This document shows, piece after piece, positions 7,421 through 15,392 of a stretch of DNA of 35,974 nt. Position 1 is the stretch's first letter; every line of letters begins with the position of its first letter. This stretch comes from CALMZN01 sp964540095 (lineage in GTDB: Bacteria > Patescibacteriota > Patescibacteriia > UBA1558 > GWA2-36-10). The notes beneath the pieces are model-generated. The model did no database searches, had not been told where the DNA came from, and worked only from the letters and a program-made list of their open reading frames with translations. A program made the position numbers and the translations under genes. The DNA is taken from positions 1-35,974 of the forward strand of contig CAZILH010000008.1 of the NCBI GenBank assembly GCA_964540095.1. Direction: 5' to 3'.

Positions 7421-7639
7421 ATGAAAAATATCTTGAACATCTTGCAAATCGTTATTTCTATTTTGTTAATAGTAACGATTTTGTTACAACAAAAAGGATC
7501 AGGCCTGGGCGCCGCTTTTGGTGGCGACAGCGCTATCTACCGCACCAAACGAGGAGCTGAAAAATTCATTTTCCGCTTAACTATTATTTTGAGCTTCTTG
7601 TTTTTGGCCTCTGCCCTAGCTAGCTTATTTATCAGCTAA
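7421..7639 (+). CDS. secG: SecG, preprotein translocase subunit
   Basis: A small membrane subunit of the SecYEG channel that assists protein export. At 72 aa it has the family length. Two membrane helices (about residues 3-22 and 50-70) flank the conserved loop with QQKGSGLGAAFGG. The ATG at 7421 is chosen because the longer in-frame upstream extension (to 7262) overlaps the promoter and has no conserved sequence. It precedes a large anchored substrate-binding protein, possibly in one transcript. Confidence 0.93.
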   Translation: MKNILNILQIVISILLIVTILLQQKGSGLGAAFGGDSAIYRTKRGAEKFIFRLTIILSFLFLASALASLFIS

Positions 7640-7706
7640 ACTGGTTTTAATATTTAATACTAAAAATATAAGACCCTCTTGGCAGTCAACAAAAAACTTC
7701 TTAGTT

Positions 7707-9536
7707 TTGGCTAAACAAAAAACCCAAAAATTTTTGTTAGCATCTTTCTATTTGATTAGAAAAATAAAAAGGTTCTTTTTCCCCAAAGAACAGCCCGATG
7801 ACGATCAGCAATTGATTTTGAAATTAAATAAAAAAAAAATTCCTAGCTGGCACCAGTTCAGACAATTACCAAAATTTCTAAACCGCTTAGAAAAAGCCCA
7901 ATTATTTTTAGCCATTATTATTTTACTGGGCTCCTTAGGCACTCTGACTTGGCGATTCTACCTAGCCCATTCGCAAGAAAATCCCAGCTTTGGCGGTAGC
8001 TATATCGAAGGCATGGTCGGCGTTCCTTTTTATGTCAACCCAATATTAGCCACCAGTGATTCTGACCGCGACTTAAACAAATTGGTCTATGCCGGGCTAA
8101 TGAAAACCGATGGCAACGGCGCCCTACAGCCAGACCTGGCTAGTGGCTATACTATCAACGCCAACCAAGACCAATACACTTTTGAATTACGCTCTGGTTT
8201 GCAATGGCACGATGGCGAAGCAGTGACTGCTGAGGATATAATTTTCACTATTGAGAGTATAAAAAAAGCCGAATACAAAAGTCCTTACCGCTCCACTTTT
8301 TCGGGAGTCAATATCCAGGCGATCAATGAAAATACAATTCAATTCAATTTGGAAAAACCAAATCCCCTATTTTTATCTTATCTGAGTATCGGCATTTTGC
8401 CAGAACATCTCTGGTATAGCATACCAGCTATCGGCGCTCCCCTAACCGAGCTAAACATCAAACCCATCGGTTGCGGACCATATGTGTTCAAGTCCTTGAC
8501 CAAAGATCAAAGTGGCAATATAAAAACTTACGCTCTGACTAGTTTTGAAAAATATCATGCTGGTCAGCCCTATATCAAAGATTTAATTTTCAAGTTTTAT
8601 CCTGACTTCCAAACAGCCGTGCAGGCCTTGCAAAACAAAAATGTCGAGGGTTTGGCTTACCTACCCAACGAATACAAAAATAGTGTCAAAAATAATGACC
8701 TAAAGCTCAAAGAGCTACACAACCCTCGCTATACGGCTGTATTTTTCAACCCTGGTAACAATGCTCTTTTGGCGGAAAATAATTTTCGCCAAGCGCTAAA
8801 CCTCAGTGTTGATAAAGAAAGGATTATTAGAGAAGCGACTGAAAATAATGGCCAAATAATTTATTCTCCAGTCCTGCCTGGTGACATGGGCTATGACTCT
8901 AGTATAAAAACCGAACTTTTCAACCAAGCCAAAGCTGCAGAAGCTTTAGACAAACTTGGCTACAAAAAAGAAGACGGCAGTGATTGGCGTATTATCACCA
9001 AAGGAAAAAGTACTTCTACCGTTGAGCTGAAAATAGCCACCATTGACCAGCCCGAAATGACCAGAGCCGCCTCCATCATCAAAGAAAATTGGGAAGCCAT
9101 TGGCATCAAGACCCAATTGGAAATCATACCCCGCGAACGCATGCTCAAAGAAATCATTGAACCACGCAATTATCAGGCTTTGATTTTTAGCGAACAATTA
9201 AATATTAACTCCGGACCATATCTATTCTGGCACTCTTCGCAGGTCAAAAGCCCTGGACTCAATTTATCAAACTTAGGCAACAAAGATATTGATAAATACT
9301 TGGAACAAGCTAGAAACGCCAGTACCCTAGAAGCTAAGATTGAGCCATTAAAAAACTTCCAGAAAAAAATAACTGAACTAAATTTTGCTATATTTTTATA
9401 TAGCCCAACTTATACTTACCCGGTAGCCAACAAGCTAAAGGGCTTGGACCAAGTCCAGTTCATCAACTTGCCGGCTGACCGCTTGAGTACCATCAACACT
9501 TGGTACATCAAAACCAAGCGTTCTCTTAAAAAATAA
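7707..9536 (+). CDS. ABC transporter family 5 (peptide/nickel-type) substrate-binding protein, membrane anchored
   Basis: A probable extracytoplasmic binding protein of the oligopeptide/dipeptide class. It is 609 aa: a charged cytoplasmic N-terminus, one membrane helix (about 65-86, LFLAIIILLGSLGTL), then the SBP_bac_5 domain with FVLRSGLQWHDG-like text (YTFELRSGLQWHDGEAVTAEDI) near residues 160-180. The start is a TTG at 7707 with no SD; no ATG upstream of the helix is available. Unlike typical operons, no permease or ATPase gene is adjacent. A helix anchor replaces the usual signal peptide or lipobox. The ligand cannot be told from sequence. Confidence 0.85.
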   Translation: MAKQKTQKFLLASFYLIRKIKRFFFPKEQPDDDQQLILKLNKKKIPSWHQFRQLPKFLNRLEKAQLFLAIIILLGSLGTLTWRFYLAHSQENPSFGGSYIEGMVGVPFYVNPILATSDSDRDLNKLVYAGLMKTDGNGALQPDLASGYTINANQDQYTFELRSGLQWHDGEAVTAEDIIFTIESIKKAEYKSPYRSTFSGVNIQAINENTIQFNLEKPNPLFLSYLSIGILPEHLWYSIPAIGAPLTELNIKPIGCGPYVFKSLTKDQSGNIKTYALTSFEKYHAGQPYIKDLIFKFYPDFQTAVQALQNKNVEGLAYLPNEYKNSVKNNDLKLKELHNPRYTAVFFNPGNNALLAENNFRQALNLSVDKERIIREATENNGQIIYSPVLPGDMGYDSSIKTELFNQAKAAEALDKLGYKKEDGSDWRIITKGKSTSTVELKIATIDQPEMTRAASIIKENWEAIGIKTQLEIIPRERMLKEIIEPRNYQALIFSEQLNINSGPYLFWHSSQVKSPGLNLSNLGNKDIDKYLEQARNASTLEAKIEPLKNFQKKITELNFAIFLYSPTYTYPVANKLKGLDQVQFINLPADRLSTINTWYIKTKRSLKK

Positions 9537-9559
9537 ACAACTAACTAAACAATTAAACT

Positions 9560-11446
9560 ATGAATGTAAATTCTGATACGACTGATAGAATGCTAACACC
9601 AAATGTTTCTATCAAATCTGGATCCCGATCCAAAACAAATCCGCACCGCGCTCCTAAGCACGGTCCTCGCTTGAACAAAAACAAGCGACAAAAAAACTTT
9701 AGCCAAGGACTAACTCCTCAAGCTAAAAAAATTAATACCCCCAAAGCTCACGCTCATCGAGCAAAAAGCTTGGTGGTGACCAAAGGCAAATTACGCATTA
9801 TACCTTTGGGTGGCTGTGAAGAAGTCGGTCGCAACATGACTGTCTTTGAGTATGAAAACGACATCGTCATCATTGACATGGGCTTGCAATGGCCTGAAGA
9901 AGACATGCCGGGCATTGATTATATCATCCCCAATGTCACTTATTTAAAAGGCAAAGAAAAAAACATCCGCGGTGTAATCATTACTCACGGACACTATGAT
10001 CACATTGGCGCTGTGCCTCACTTGGCGCCCATCTTAGGCAACCCTGTCATTTATGGCACTCCTTTGACTTTGGGAATTATTTCCAAAAGACAAGAGGATT
10101 TCAAAACCAGCCCTTTGAGATTAAAATCCATCCAAAAAGACAGCGTCTTGCAACTGGGAAAATTCCGAGCCACTTTTTTTGGTGTCTCTCATAATATCCC
10201 TGGCTCACTAGGCGTTATCTTGGATACACCCGCTGGCAAAGTAGTGCACACTGGCGACTTCAAGCTAGACCCTAAAACTTCCGGCGATGCGCCAGCGGAG
10301 ATGGAAAAAATAAAAAACTTAGGCCGACAAAATGTTTTGGCCTTGATGGCTGACAGTACCAATGCCACAGAAATAGGACATCAATTAGCTGAATTTGATA
10401 TCCAGCACAATATTGATGACATTTTGAGTCAAGCACCAGCTCGCGTTATTGTCGGCACTTTCTCTTCACTACTTGGACGTATCCAGCAAATAATCTGGTC
10501 AGCTGAAAAACTAGGTAAAAAAATAGTAATCGAGGGCTTCAGCATGAAACGTAATGTTGAGCTAGCCCAACAACTTGGCTACATGACTGTCAAAAAAGGC
10601 ACTATCATTGACATCAAAGAAATACGTCATTATGCCGATAACAAAGTTATCATCCTCTGCACTGGCGCTCAAGGCGAAGACAATGCAGTACTCATGCGCA
10701 TAGCCAACAAAGAACACCGCTCTCTAAAAATTGAAAAGGGAGACACCGTGGTCTTTTCCTCATCCGTAATTCCGGGCAATGAAAGATCAGTCCAACGACT
10801 CAAAGACCAGCTCTATCGACTAGGCGCTGATGTCATTCATTACAAAATGATGGATGTGCACGCTGGCGGCCATGCCAAACAAGAAGATCTTTTGGATTTG
10901 ATAAATATGGTCAAACCAAAATATCACATTCCTATCTATGGAAATCATTCTTTTTTACGCATCCATGCCAAAGTGGCTTTACGCGCTGGCATCAAGCCCG
11001 AAAATATATTTGTGGCTGACAATGGTCAGGTGATTGAATTTGATCTCAATCGCCAAGGACAACTGACCAAAGAAAAAGCTCTTACTGACTATGTGTTTGT
11101 TGATGGCTTGGGAGTTGGTGATGTGTCCAATATTGTTTTGCGCGACCGACAAATGATGGCTGAGGATGGTATGATTGTAGTCATTGTCACTATCTCTGGC
11201 AAAAACGGAAAAATGGTACACTCACCTGATATTATTTCTCGTGGCTTTATCTACATGCGCGAGCAAAAAGAATTGGTGGAAACCATCCGCACCAAAGTGA
11301 AAAATATCGTCAACGAACACAATAAGACCAATTCCCAAATAAACGAAACCTACATCAAAGAAACTTTGCGCAATGATCTGGGTCAATACATCTTTCAAAA
11401 AACTGAACGTAGGCCTATGATCTTACCAGTGGTAATAGAGGTGTAA
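9560..11446 (+). CDS. rnj: Ribonuclease J
   Basis: A metallo-beta-lactamase/beta-CASP ribonuclease with 5'-3' exo- and endonuclease activity, acting in mRNA decay and rRNA maturation. It is 628 aa. The zinc motif HGHYDHIG is at about 143-150; further metal or beta-CASP motifs include HTGDFKLD, ADSTNAT and HAGGHA. The first 75 residues are an extra basic, low-complexity tail (Arg, Lys, Pro, Asn) not in the catalytic fold, perhaps an RNA-binding arm. There is no SD. It follows the binding-protein gene by 23 nt and is ended by a hairpin terminator. Confidence 0.95.
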   Translation: MNVNSDTTDRMLTPNVSIKSGSRSKTNPHRAPKHGPRLNKNKRQKNFSQGLTPQAKKINTPKAHAHRAKSLVVTKGKLRIIPLGGCEEVGRNMTVFEYENDIVIIDMGLQWPEEDMPGIDYIIPNVTYLKGKEKNIRGVIITHGHYDHIGAVPHLAPILGNPVIYGTPLTLGIISKRQEDFKTSPLRLKSIQKDSVLQLGKFRATFFGVSHNIPGSLGVILDTPAGKVVHTGDFKLDPKTSGDAPAEMEKIKNLGRQNVLALMADSTNATEIGHQLAEFDIQHNIDDILSQAPARVIVGTFSSLLGRIQQIIWSAEKLGKKIVIEGFSMKRNVELAQQLGYMTVKKGTIIDIKEIRHYADNKVIILCTGAQGEDNAVLMRIANKEHRSLKIEKGDTVVFSSSVIPGNERSVQRLKDQLYRLGADVIHYKMMDVHAGGHAKQEDLLDLINMVKPKYHIPIYGNHSFLRIHAKVALRAGIKPENIFVADNGQVIEFDLNRQGQLTKEKALTDYVFVDGLGVGDVSNIVLRDRQMMAEDGMIVVIVTISGKNGKMVHSPDIISRGFIYMREQKELVETIRTKVKNIVNEHNKTNSQINETYIKETLRNDLGQYIFQKTERRPMILPVVIEV

Positions 11447-11465
11447 AAAAATAAGCAAAAAAAAC

Positions 11466-11497
11466 CGTCCCGAGCATAGTCGAGGGACGATTTTTTT
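11466..11497 (+). terminator. rnj terminator
   Basis: CGTCCC (11466-11471) pairs with GGGACG (11484-11489), then a seven-T run. Confidence 0.8.
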
Positions 11498-11523
11498 ATT
11501 AGTTATTTCAAACTACTGTAAAA

Positions 11524-11551
11524 TTGACCAGGCCATTGATTGACATAAAAT
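11524..11551 (+). promoter_or_regulatory. promoter of the 66-aa orphan gene, similar to the trpS promoter
   Basis: TTGACC (11524-11529), 16-nt spacer, TAAAAT (11546-11551). The block AAATTGACCA...ATTGATT is shared with the trpS promoter 375 bp downstream. Confidence 0.55.
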
Positions 11552-11624
11552 AATGGGGATGATAAGTTGGGTCATATAATCTTGTCCTTTCCCTCAAACC
11601 CTCAAAAAATCAAGGAGCATAACA

Positions 11625-11825
11625 ATGAGATTAATGAGTATGACCCTAGTCGCCAATTCTCCCGAGCTGACGGTTACTGTTGATGATTCCAAGGGCGTCA
11701 CTATCTGCCATCCCTTTCTAGGGAAAACTGTTAGGGTCTATTATTATGCTGAAGAATTGGTCGTTGAGGGTGATTTTGTCACCAAGAGACGGGAGGTGCC
11801 TCCAGCCCGCATGGATGACAGCTAA
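11625..11825 (+). CDS. orphan protein, 66 aa
   Basis: I do not recognise this protein. It is 66 residues, predicted mostly beta strand (LTVTVDDSKGVTICHPF, VRVYYYAEELVVEGDFV) with a charged tail (TKRREVPPARMDDS). AAGGAG eight bases before the ATG at 11625 sets the start over the in-frame ATG at 11637. It has its own promoter and a hairpin terminator, so it is a self-contained unit inserted between rnj and trpS. A single small beta domain is the only structural inference I can offer. Confidence 0.62.
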   Translation: MRLMSMTLVANSPELTVTVDDSKGVTICHPFLGKTVRVYYYAEELVVEGDFVTKRREVPPARMDDS

Positions 11826-11850
11826 TCATTGGGCTTGCGCAATGAGTCCC

Positions 11851-11879
11851 GGAGCTTCCGTTGAGGGGGCTCCTTTTTT
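11851..11879 (+). terminator. terminator of the 66-aa orphan gene
   Basis: GGAGC (11851-11855) pairs with GCTCC (11869-11873), followed by TTTTTT. A weaker GGGCT/AGTCCC hairpin precedes it. Confidence 0.75.
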
Positions 11880-11898
11880 CTTTGCACTTTATGTTAAA

Positions 11899-11927
11899 TT
11901 GACCACACTATTGATTCATAATATAAT
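11899..11927 (+). promoter_or_regulatory. trpS promoter
   Basis: TTGACC (11899-11904), 17-nt spacer, TATAAT (11922-11927). The leader is about 15 nt with no SD. Confidence 0.75.
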
Positions 11928-11948
11928 ATCTCTATAAATACAAACCTT

Positions 11949-12905
11949 ATGTCAAAAAAACTTATTTCGGGCATCAAGCCCACTGGACACATGCACTTGG
12001 GCAACTACTTGGGCGCGATCAAAAATTGGGTGGAGCTCCAAGATCAATATAGCTGTTCTTTTTTTATTGCTGATCTGCATTCCCTGACTATCAAAATTTC
12101 CAAAGAAGATCTACAAAAACAAACCTTTGATTTGGCAGTAGATCTACTAGCTTTGGGCATCAACCCCAAAAAATCTTACCTCTTCAAACAATCTGAAGTC
12201 GTGGGTCATACCGAGCTGGCCTGGATCTTCAATTGCCTAGTACCGGTCTCTGAGCTAGAGCGCATGACCCAATACAAAGACAAAAGTTTGCGTCATCCGG
12301 ACAATGTCAACGCTGGCCTACTTACCTACCCCAGCTTGCAGGCCGCTGATATTTTACTTTATCTGGCTGAGTATGTGCCAGTTGGCGAAGACCAAGTTCA
12401 GCATTTGGAATTAACTCGCGTCTTGGCTAGAAAATTTAATAATCGCTATGGCAATTTTTTTCCCGAAATAAAACCAGTCCTGTCCCCAGCTCGACGCCTA
12501 ATGTCCCTCAATGACTCTGCCAAAAAAATGAGCAAATCCTTGGGTGAAGCCAGCTACATTGCCATTGATGATGATCCTGAGGCCGTGAGTAAAAAAATAA
12601 AAAAAGCTGTCACTGATGAACAAGGCATAAAAAATCTTTTGGAACTATATTCTTATTTTGGTTCTCCCGAAAAAACAAAATCCTTAAACAACGCTTTCCA
12701 AAAAGGAAAACTAATGAATGTAGAATTGAAAGAAGAATTAACTAAAGTTATCCTGGATTTCTTGAAACCAATTCAAGAAAAAAGAAAATACTTTCAAGCG
12801 CATCCCAAAGAAGTAGAAAAAATATTAGCTGAGGGAGCTAAAAAAGCTCAAAATGAGGCTGACAAAAATCTAACCAAAATAAAAGGCCTAATTGGTCTTA
12901 AATAA
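11949..12905 (+). CDS. trpS: Tryptophanyl-tRNA synthetase
   Basis: Charges tRNA-Trp with tryptophan. A class I synthetase of 318 aa, close to the bacterial norm. The HIGH-type motif is TGHMHLGNY (residues 13-20) and the KMSKS motif is at 193-197. VGEDQVQHLELTR in the middle is typical of the family. The start ATG has no SD and sits about 15 nt from the predicted transcription start. The gene is isolated: it follows an orphan gene's terminator and precedes a separately promoted surface protein. Confidence 0.97.
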   Translation: MSKKLISGIKPTGHMHLGNYLGAIKNWVELQDQYSCSFFIADLHSLTIKISKEDLQKQTFDLAVDLLALGINPKKSYLFKQSEVVGHTELAWIFNCLVPVSELERMTQYKDKSLRHPDNVNAGLLTYPSLQAADILLYLAEYVPVGEDQVQHLELTRVLARKFNNRYGNFFPEIKPVLSPARRLMSLNDSAKKMSKSLGEASYIAIDDDPEAVSKKIKKAVTDEQGIKNLLELYSYFGSPEKTKSLNNAFQKGKLMNVELKEELTKVILDFLKPIQEKRKYFQAHPKEVEKILAEGAKKAQNEADKNLTKIKGLIGLK

Positions 12906-12913
12906 TCACCCCC

Positions 12914-12942
12914 TTGACAAAACCACAATCTTTTGCTACGGT
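12914..12942 (+). promoter_or_regulatory. promoter of the dockerin-type gene
   Basis: TTGACA (12914-12919), 17-nt spacer ending in TGC, TACGGT (12937-12942). The -35 is perfect and the -10 weak. Confidence 0.5.
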
Positions 12943-12988
12943 TTTGACGAAAAACAGGTATTTATTAACTAAATTTAAGTGAAAGACT

Positions 12989-14047
12989 ATGTTAAAAAAT
13001 CTTAACAAAGGATTGGCTCTATTTATGGCTATTGCTGTCATGGCTCTAAATTTAGGCCTAATCAACGATGTTTTGGCTGATGAATTAGAGGGATCTGATC
13101 AAGCTTTGGCTAGACCAATCAAGGGTGTATCTGATTCAACACCACAACCAGCTGAACCAGAATTGACTGTCACCCCATTACCCCAGCCAATTAACGCACC
13201 AGAAGAAAATAATGGCGGCAACGGTACTGGTATTAATTGTGACTCCTTGATGGCTAATATGATGTTGGCCCAAGGCGCTGATCATTCAATCGCTGGTGAC
13301 CTCAATGGCGATGGTACAGCAAATTTAACCGATGCTGTCTTGTTGACCCAATTAGATCTAGGTGGCCCAAATGGCGTACCAGATGGAACCATCAATTTAA
13401 CTGATGTGGTATTGCTTACTCAAATGTGTCCTAACACACAAGTGGTCACACCAGTGAGGCCAAGTTGTGACTATTTGATGACCAACATGATGTTGGCTCA
13501 AGGCGCTGATCATTCAATCGCTGGTGACCTCAATGGCGATGGTACAGCAAATTTAACCGATGCTGTCTTGTTGACCCAATTAGATCTAGGTGGCCCAAAT
13601 GGCGTACCAGATGGAACCATCAATTTAACTGATGTGGTATTGCTTACTCAAATGTGTGGTAATCTATTGACTACTGCCACTACTACTCCAGTTATTGAAC
13701 CAGTCGTCGTGCCTCCAACCCCAGAACTTAATAATGGCAATCACAGTGGCAACAACTTGTTAAACTATATTCCCAATCCAGTCCTGATCCCTACCCCCCA
13801 AGTCTTGGGTGAAAAAGTAGTGGGGTGCAAAAACAAAGCCAATACTACTTTGACTCAATTCAAAGAAGGTACTTTAGTGCGTGGCTGTGGCCCAGAGGTC
13901 TATGTCATCAAAGGTGGTAAAAAAATACACATAATCAACCTCGAGACCCTACGCAGTAAATATTTTGGCAAGCCAATTTTAAATATCGGTGACTTGATAA
14001 ATGATATCAAGGACTCCTCTATCAAAGTTGTAAGCGCCAAAAAATAA
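12989..14047 (+). CDS. secreted dockerin-type repeat protein with C-terminal surface domain
   Basis: A probable exported or wall-associated protein of 352 aa. A signal peptide covers about residues 1-31 (LALFMAIAVMALNLGL, then VLADE). Two dockerin-type modules (about 91-147 and 167-223) each carry two calcium-loop motifs, GDLNGDGTANLTD and GVPDGTINLTD. A Pro/Thr/Asn-rich linker follows, then a C-terminal domain with TLVRGCGPEVYVIKGGKKIH that resembles surface-protein domains common in Patescibacteria. The two modules are almost identical in DNA. Dockerins normally bind cohesins; no cohesin gene is in the window, and calcium binding is inferred from the DxNxDG pattern only. Confidence 0.8.
   Translation: MLKNLNKGLALFMAIAVMALNLGLINDVLADELEGSDQALARPIKGVSDSTPQPAEPELTVTPLPQPINAPEENNGGNGTGINCDSLMANMMLAQGADHSIAGDLNGDGTANLTDAVLLTQLDLGGPNGVPDGTINLTDVVLLTQMCPNTQVVTPVRPSCDYLMTNMMLAQGADHSIAGDLNGDGTANLTDAVLLTQLDLGGPNGVPDGTINLTDVVLLTQMCGNLLTTATTTPVIEPVVVPPTPELNNGNHSGNNLLNYIPNPVLIPTPQVLGEKVVGCKNKANTTLTQFKEGTLVRGCGPEVYVIKGGKKIHIINLETLRSKYFGKPILNIGDLINDIKDSSIKVVSAKK
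13259..13657 (+). repeat. tandem duplication of the dockerin module
   Basis: 171 bp at 13259-13429 recurs at 13487-13657 (period 228 bp) with one difference that I can find, a silent C/T (GCC versus GCT). The 57 bp on either side of each unit are diverged. This implies a recent duplication or ongoing gene conversion. Confidence 0.9.
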
Positions 14048-14060
14048 TAACAGAACACTT

Positions 14061-14092
14061 AAAAATTCCCCGCCAACTGGCGGGGAATTTTT
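14061..14092. terminator. bidirectional terminator
   Basis: ATTCCCCGCC (14065-14074) pairs with GGCGGGGAAT (14079-14088) around loop AACT, flanked by A-run and T-run. It ends the dockerin gene and may also end the convergent minus-strand operon. Confidence 0.85.
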
Positions 14093-14148
14093 TATTCACT
14101 CAATCTTATTGCAAACTAATTTTTTTGACCTAAAACTTTATAATATTT

Positions 14149-14580
14149 CTATGGATAAATTATAATCTCACCCTTGGCATCTTGTTTGCAAAAAGATCTC
14201 CACTGGCAATCGAGATTCTTGAATAAATCATCGCAAGCACTACTTACCTGAAAATCAATAACCGAACCTGTTGAACATATTGGTACACCTGAAGTATTAA
14301 ATAATGTGAGCAGATCTGAACCTTCTTCACTTTTTTTGGAGCTGCTGGTCTTAAAATATAATGTATATGCACCTTTGTGGCATGCCTCTACGGTATAAAT
14401 ATCATATTTTTTAAAATCCGAACATAGTCTATCAATTATTGGCTTCATTCCCTCACCTTGCTTCAAAAGCATATCTCTATCTGTAGATTTACCTATATAA
14501 AAGTCAAGAGCTACTAGGCCTAATATTAATACAACCAATGCTAACACCAACCAGCCAAAAATCTTTTTCTTTTTATTCAT
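14149..14580 (-). CDS. membrane-anchored hypothetical protein, 143 aa
   Basis: Family not recognised. A Lys-rich start (MNKKKKIFG) is followed by one helix (about 8-28, LVLALVVLILGLVALDFYIG). The rest is a soluble, probably extracytoplasmic domain with six Cys residues (for example RLCSDF, EACHKG, PICSTG, SACDDL), an even number that would suit disulfides. The N-terminal layout resembles a pilin-like or anchored secreted protein, but no cleavage motif is clear. It follows murI by 5 nt and is probably the last gene of a PMM-murI operon. Confidence 0.7.
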   Translation of the reverse strand: MNKKKKIFGWLVLALVVLILGLVALDFYIGKSTDRDMLLKQGEGMKPIIDRLCSDFKKYDIYTVEACHKGAYTLYFKTSSSKKSEEGSDLLTLFNTSGVPICSTGSVIDFQVSSACDDLFKNLDCQWRSFCKQDAKGEIIIYP

Positions 14581-14585
14581 ACTTT

Positions 14586-15392
14586 TTATTTTAAACTAAT
14601 TTTTTCCGCTTTAATTTTTCTACCCAAATATTTCTGAGCGGCTATTTCAAATCTTGTTTGATCATCGGTAGTCAGAAATATTCTCTTAGCTTTATTTTTT
14701 GAAGTGTGGGCGTACTCGGGATGCTTGCTTAGATATTCCTGCAACTTATCAGCTACTATTTTGCCGCTATCTAATACTCTTATATTCTTACCAAAATATT
14801 TTTGGATGTCTTTTTGTAGCCAACCATAATGCGTACAGCCCAAAATAACTGTATCAGGAAAATGACGTTTAAGTGGCCGAATATATTTTTTCAAAATCAT
14901 TTTGGTCTCTGGATACTTTTCCCAATTTTCTTCAATCAATGGTACTAACAAGGGACAAGCTTGTTGTACTACTTTTATTTTTGAATTTTTAACTTTAAGT
15001 TCACGAATATATGACCTCGACTCCACTGTACTGCGTGTACCCATGACAGCCACTACTTTATTTTTGGTGGCCACGCTGGCTAGCTCGGCCAATGGGCGAA
15101 TTACGCCTAAAATATTTTTACCGGGATATTTTTTTGGTAGATATTCTTGCTGTAATTTCCGTAAAGCTTCAGCTGAAGCAGTGTTACAAGCCAAAACAAC
15201 CAAAGTACAGCCCAGACCAAACAAATAATCTACTGCCTGACGAGTATATTCATAAATTACCTCTTGGCCATGATTACCGTAAGGGGCTCGCGCATTATCG
15301 CCTAGATAAACATAGTCATATTGAGGCAAATTTTTTTCAATTGACTTGAAAATTGTTAAACCTCCAAAACCTGAATCGAATATTCCTATCAT
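14586..15392 (-). CDS. murI: Glutamate racemase
   Basis: Makes D-glutamate for peptidoglycan from L-glutamate without a cofactor. It is 268 aa. The family signature GIFDSGFGGLT opens the protein (catalytic Asp7-Ser8). The two catalytic cysteines are in LACNTAS (Cys69) and ILGCTHYG (Cys186, with His188). The ATG overlaps the stop of the upstream phosphohexomutase by one base (TAATG), which suggests translational coupling. It implies that the cell makes its own peptidoglycan precursors, as many Patescibacteria do. Confidence 0.96.
   Translation of the reverse strand: MIGIFDSGFGGLTIFKSIEKNLPQYDYVYLGDNARAPYGNHGQEVIYEYTRQAVDYLFGLGCTLVVLACNTASAEALRKLQQEYLPKKYPGKNILGVIRPLAELASVATKNKVVAVMGTRSTVESRSYIRELKVKNSKIKVVQQACPLLVPLIEENWEKYPETKMILKKYIRPLKRHFPDTVILGCTHYGWLQKDIQKYFGKNIRVLDSGKIVADKLQEYLSKHPEYAHTSKNKAKRIFLTTDDQTRFEIAAQKYLGRKIKAEKISLK

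Noticed and set aside
13259..13657. Assembly artefact instead of a true dockerin duplication
   Set aside because: The copies have a base difference and distinct flanks inside one continuous frame, so a real duplication is more likely, although read coverage would be needed to exclude error.
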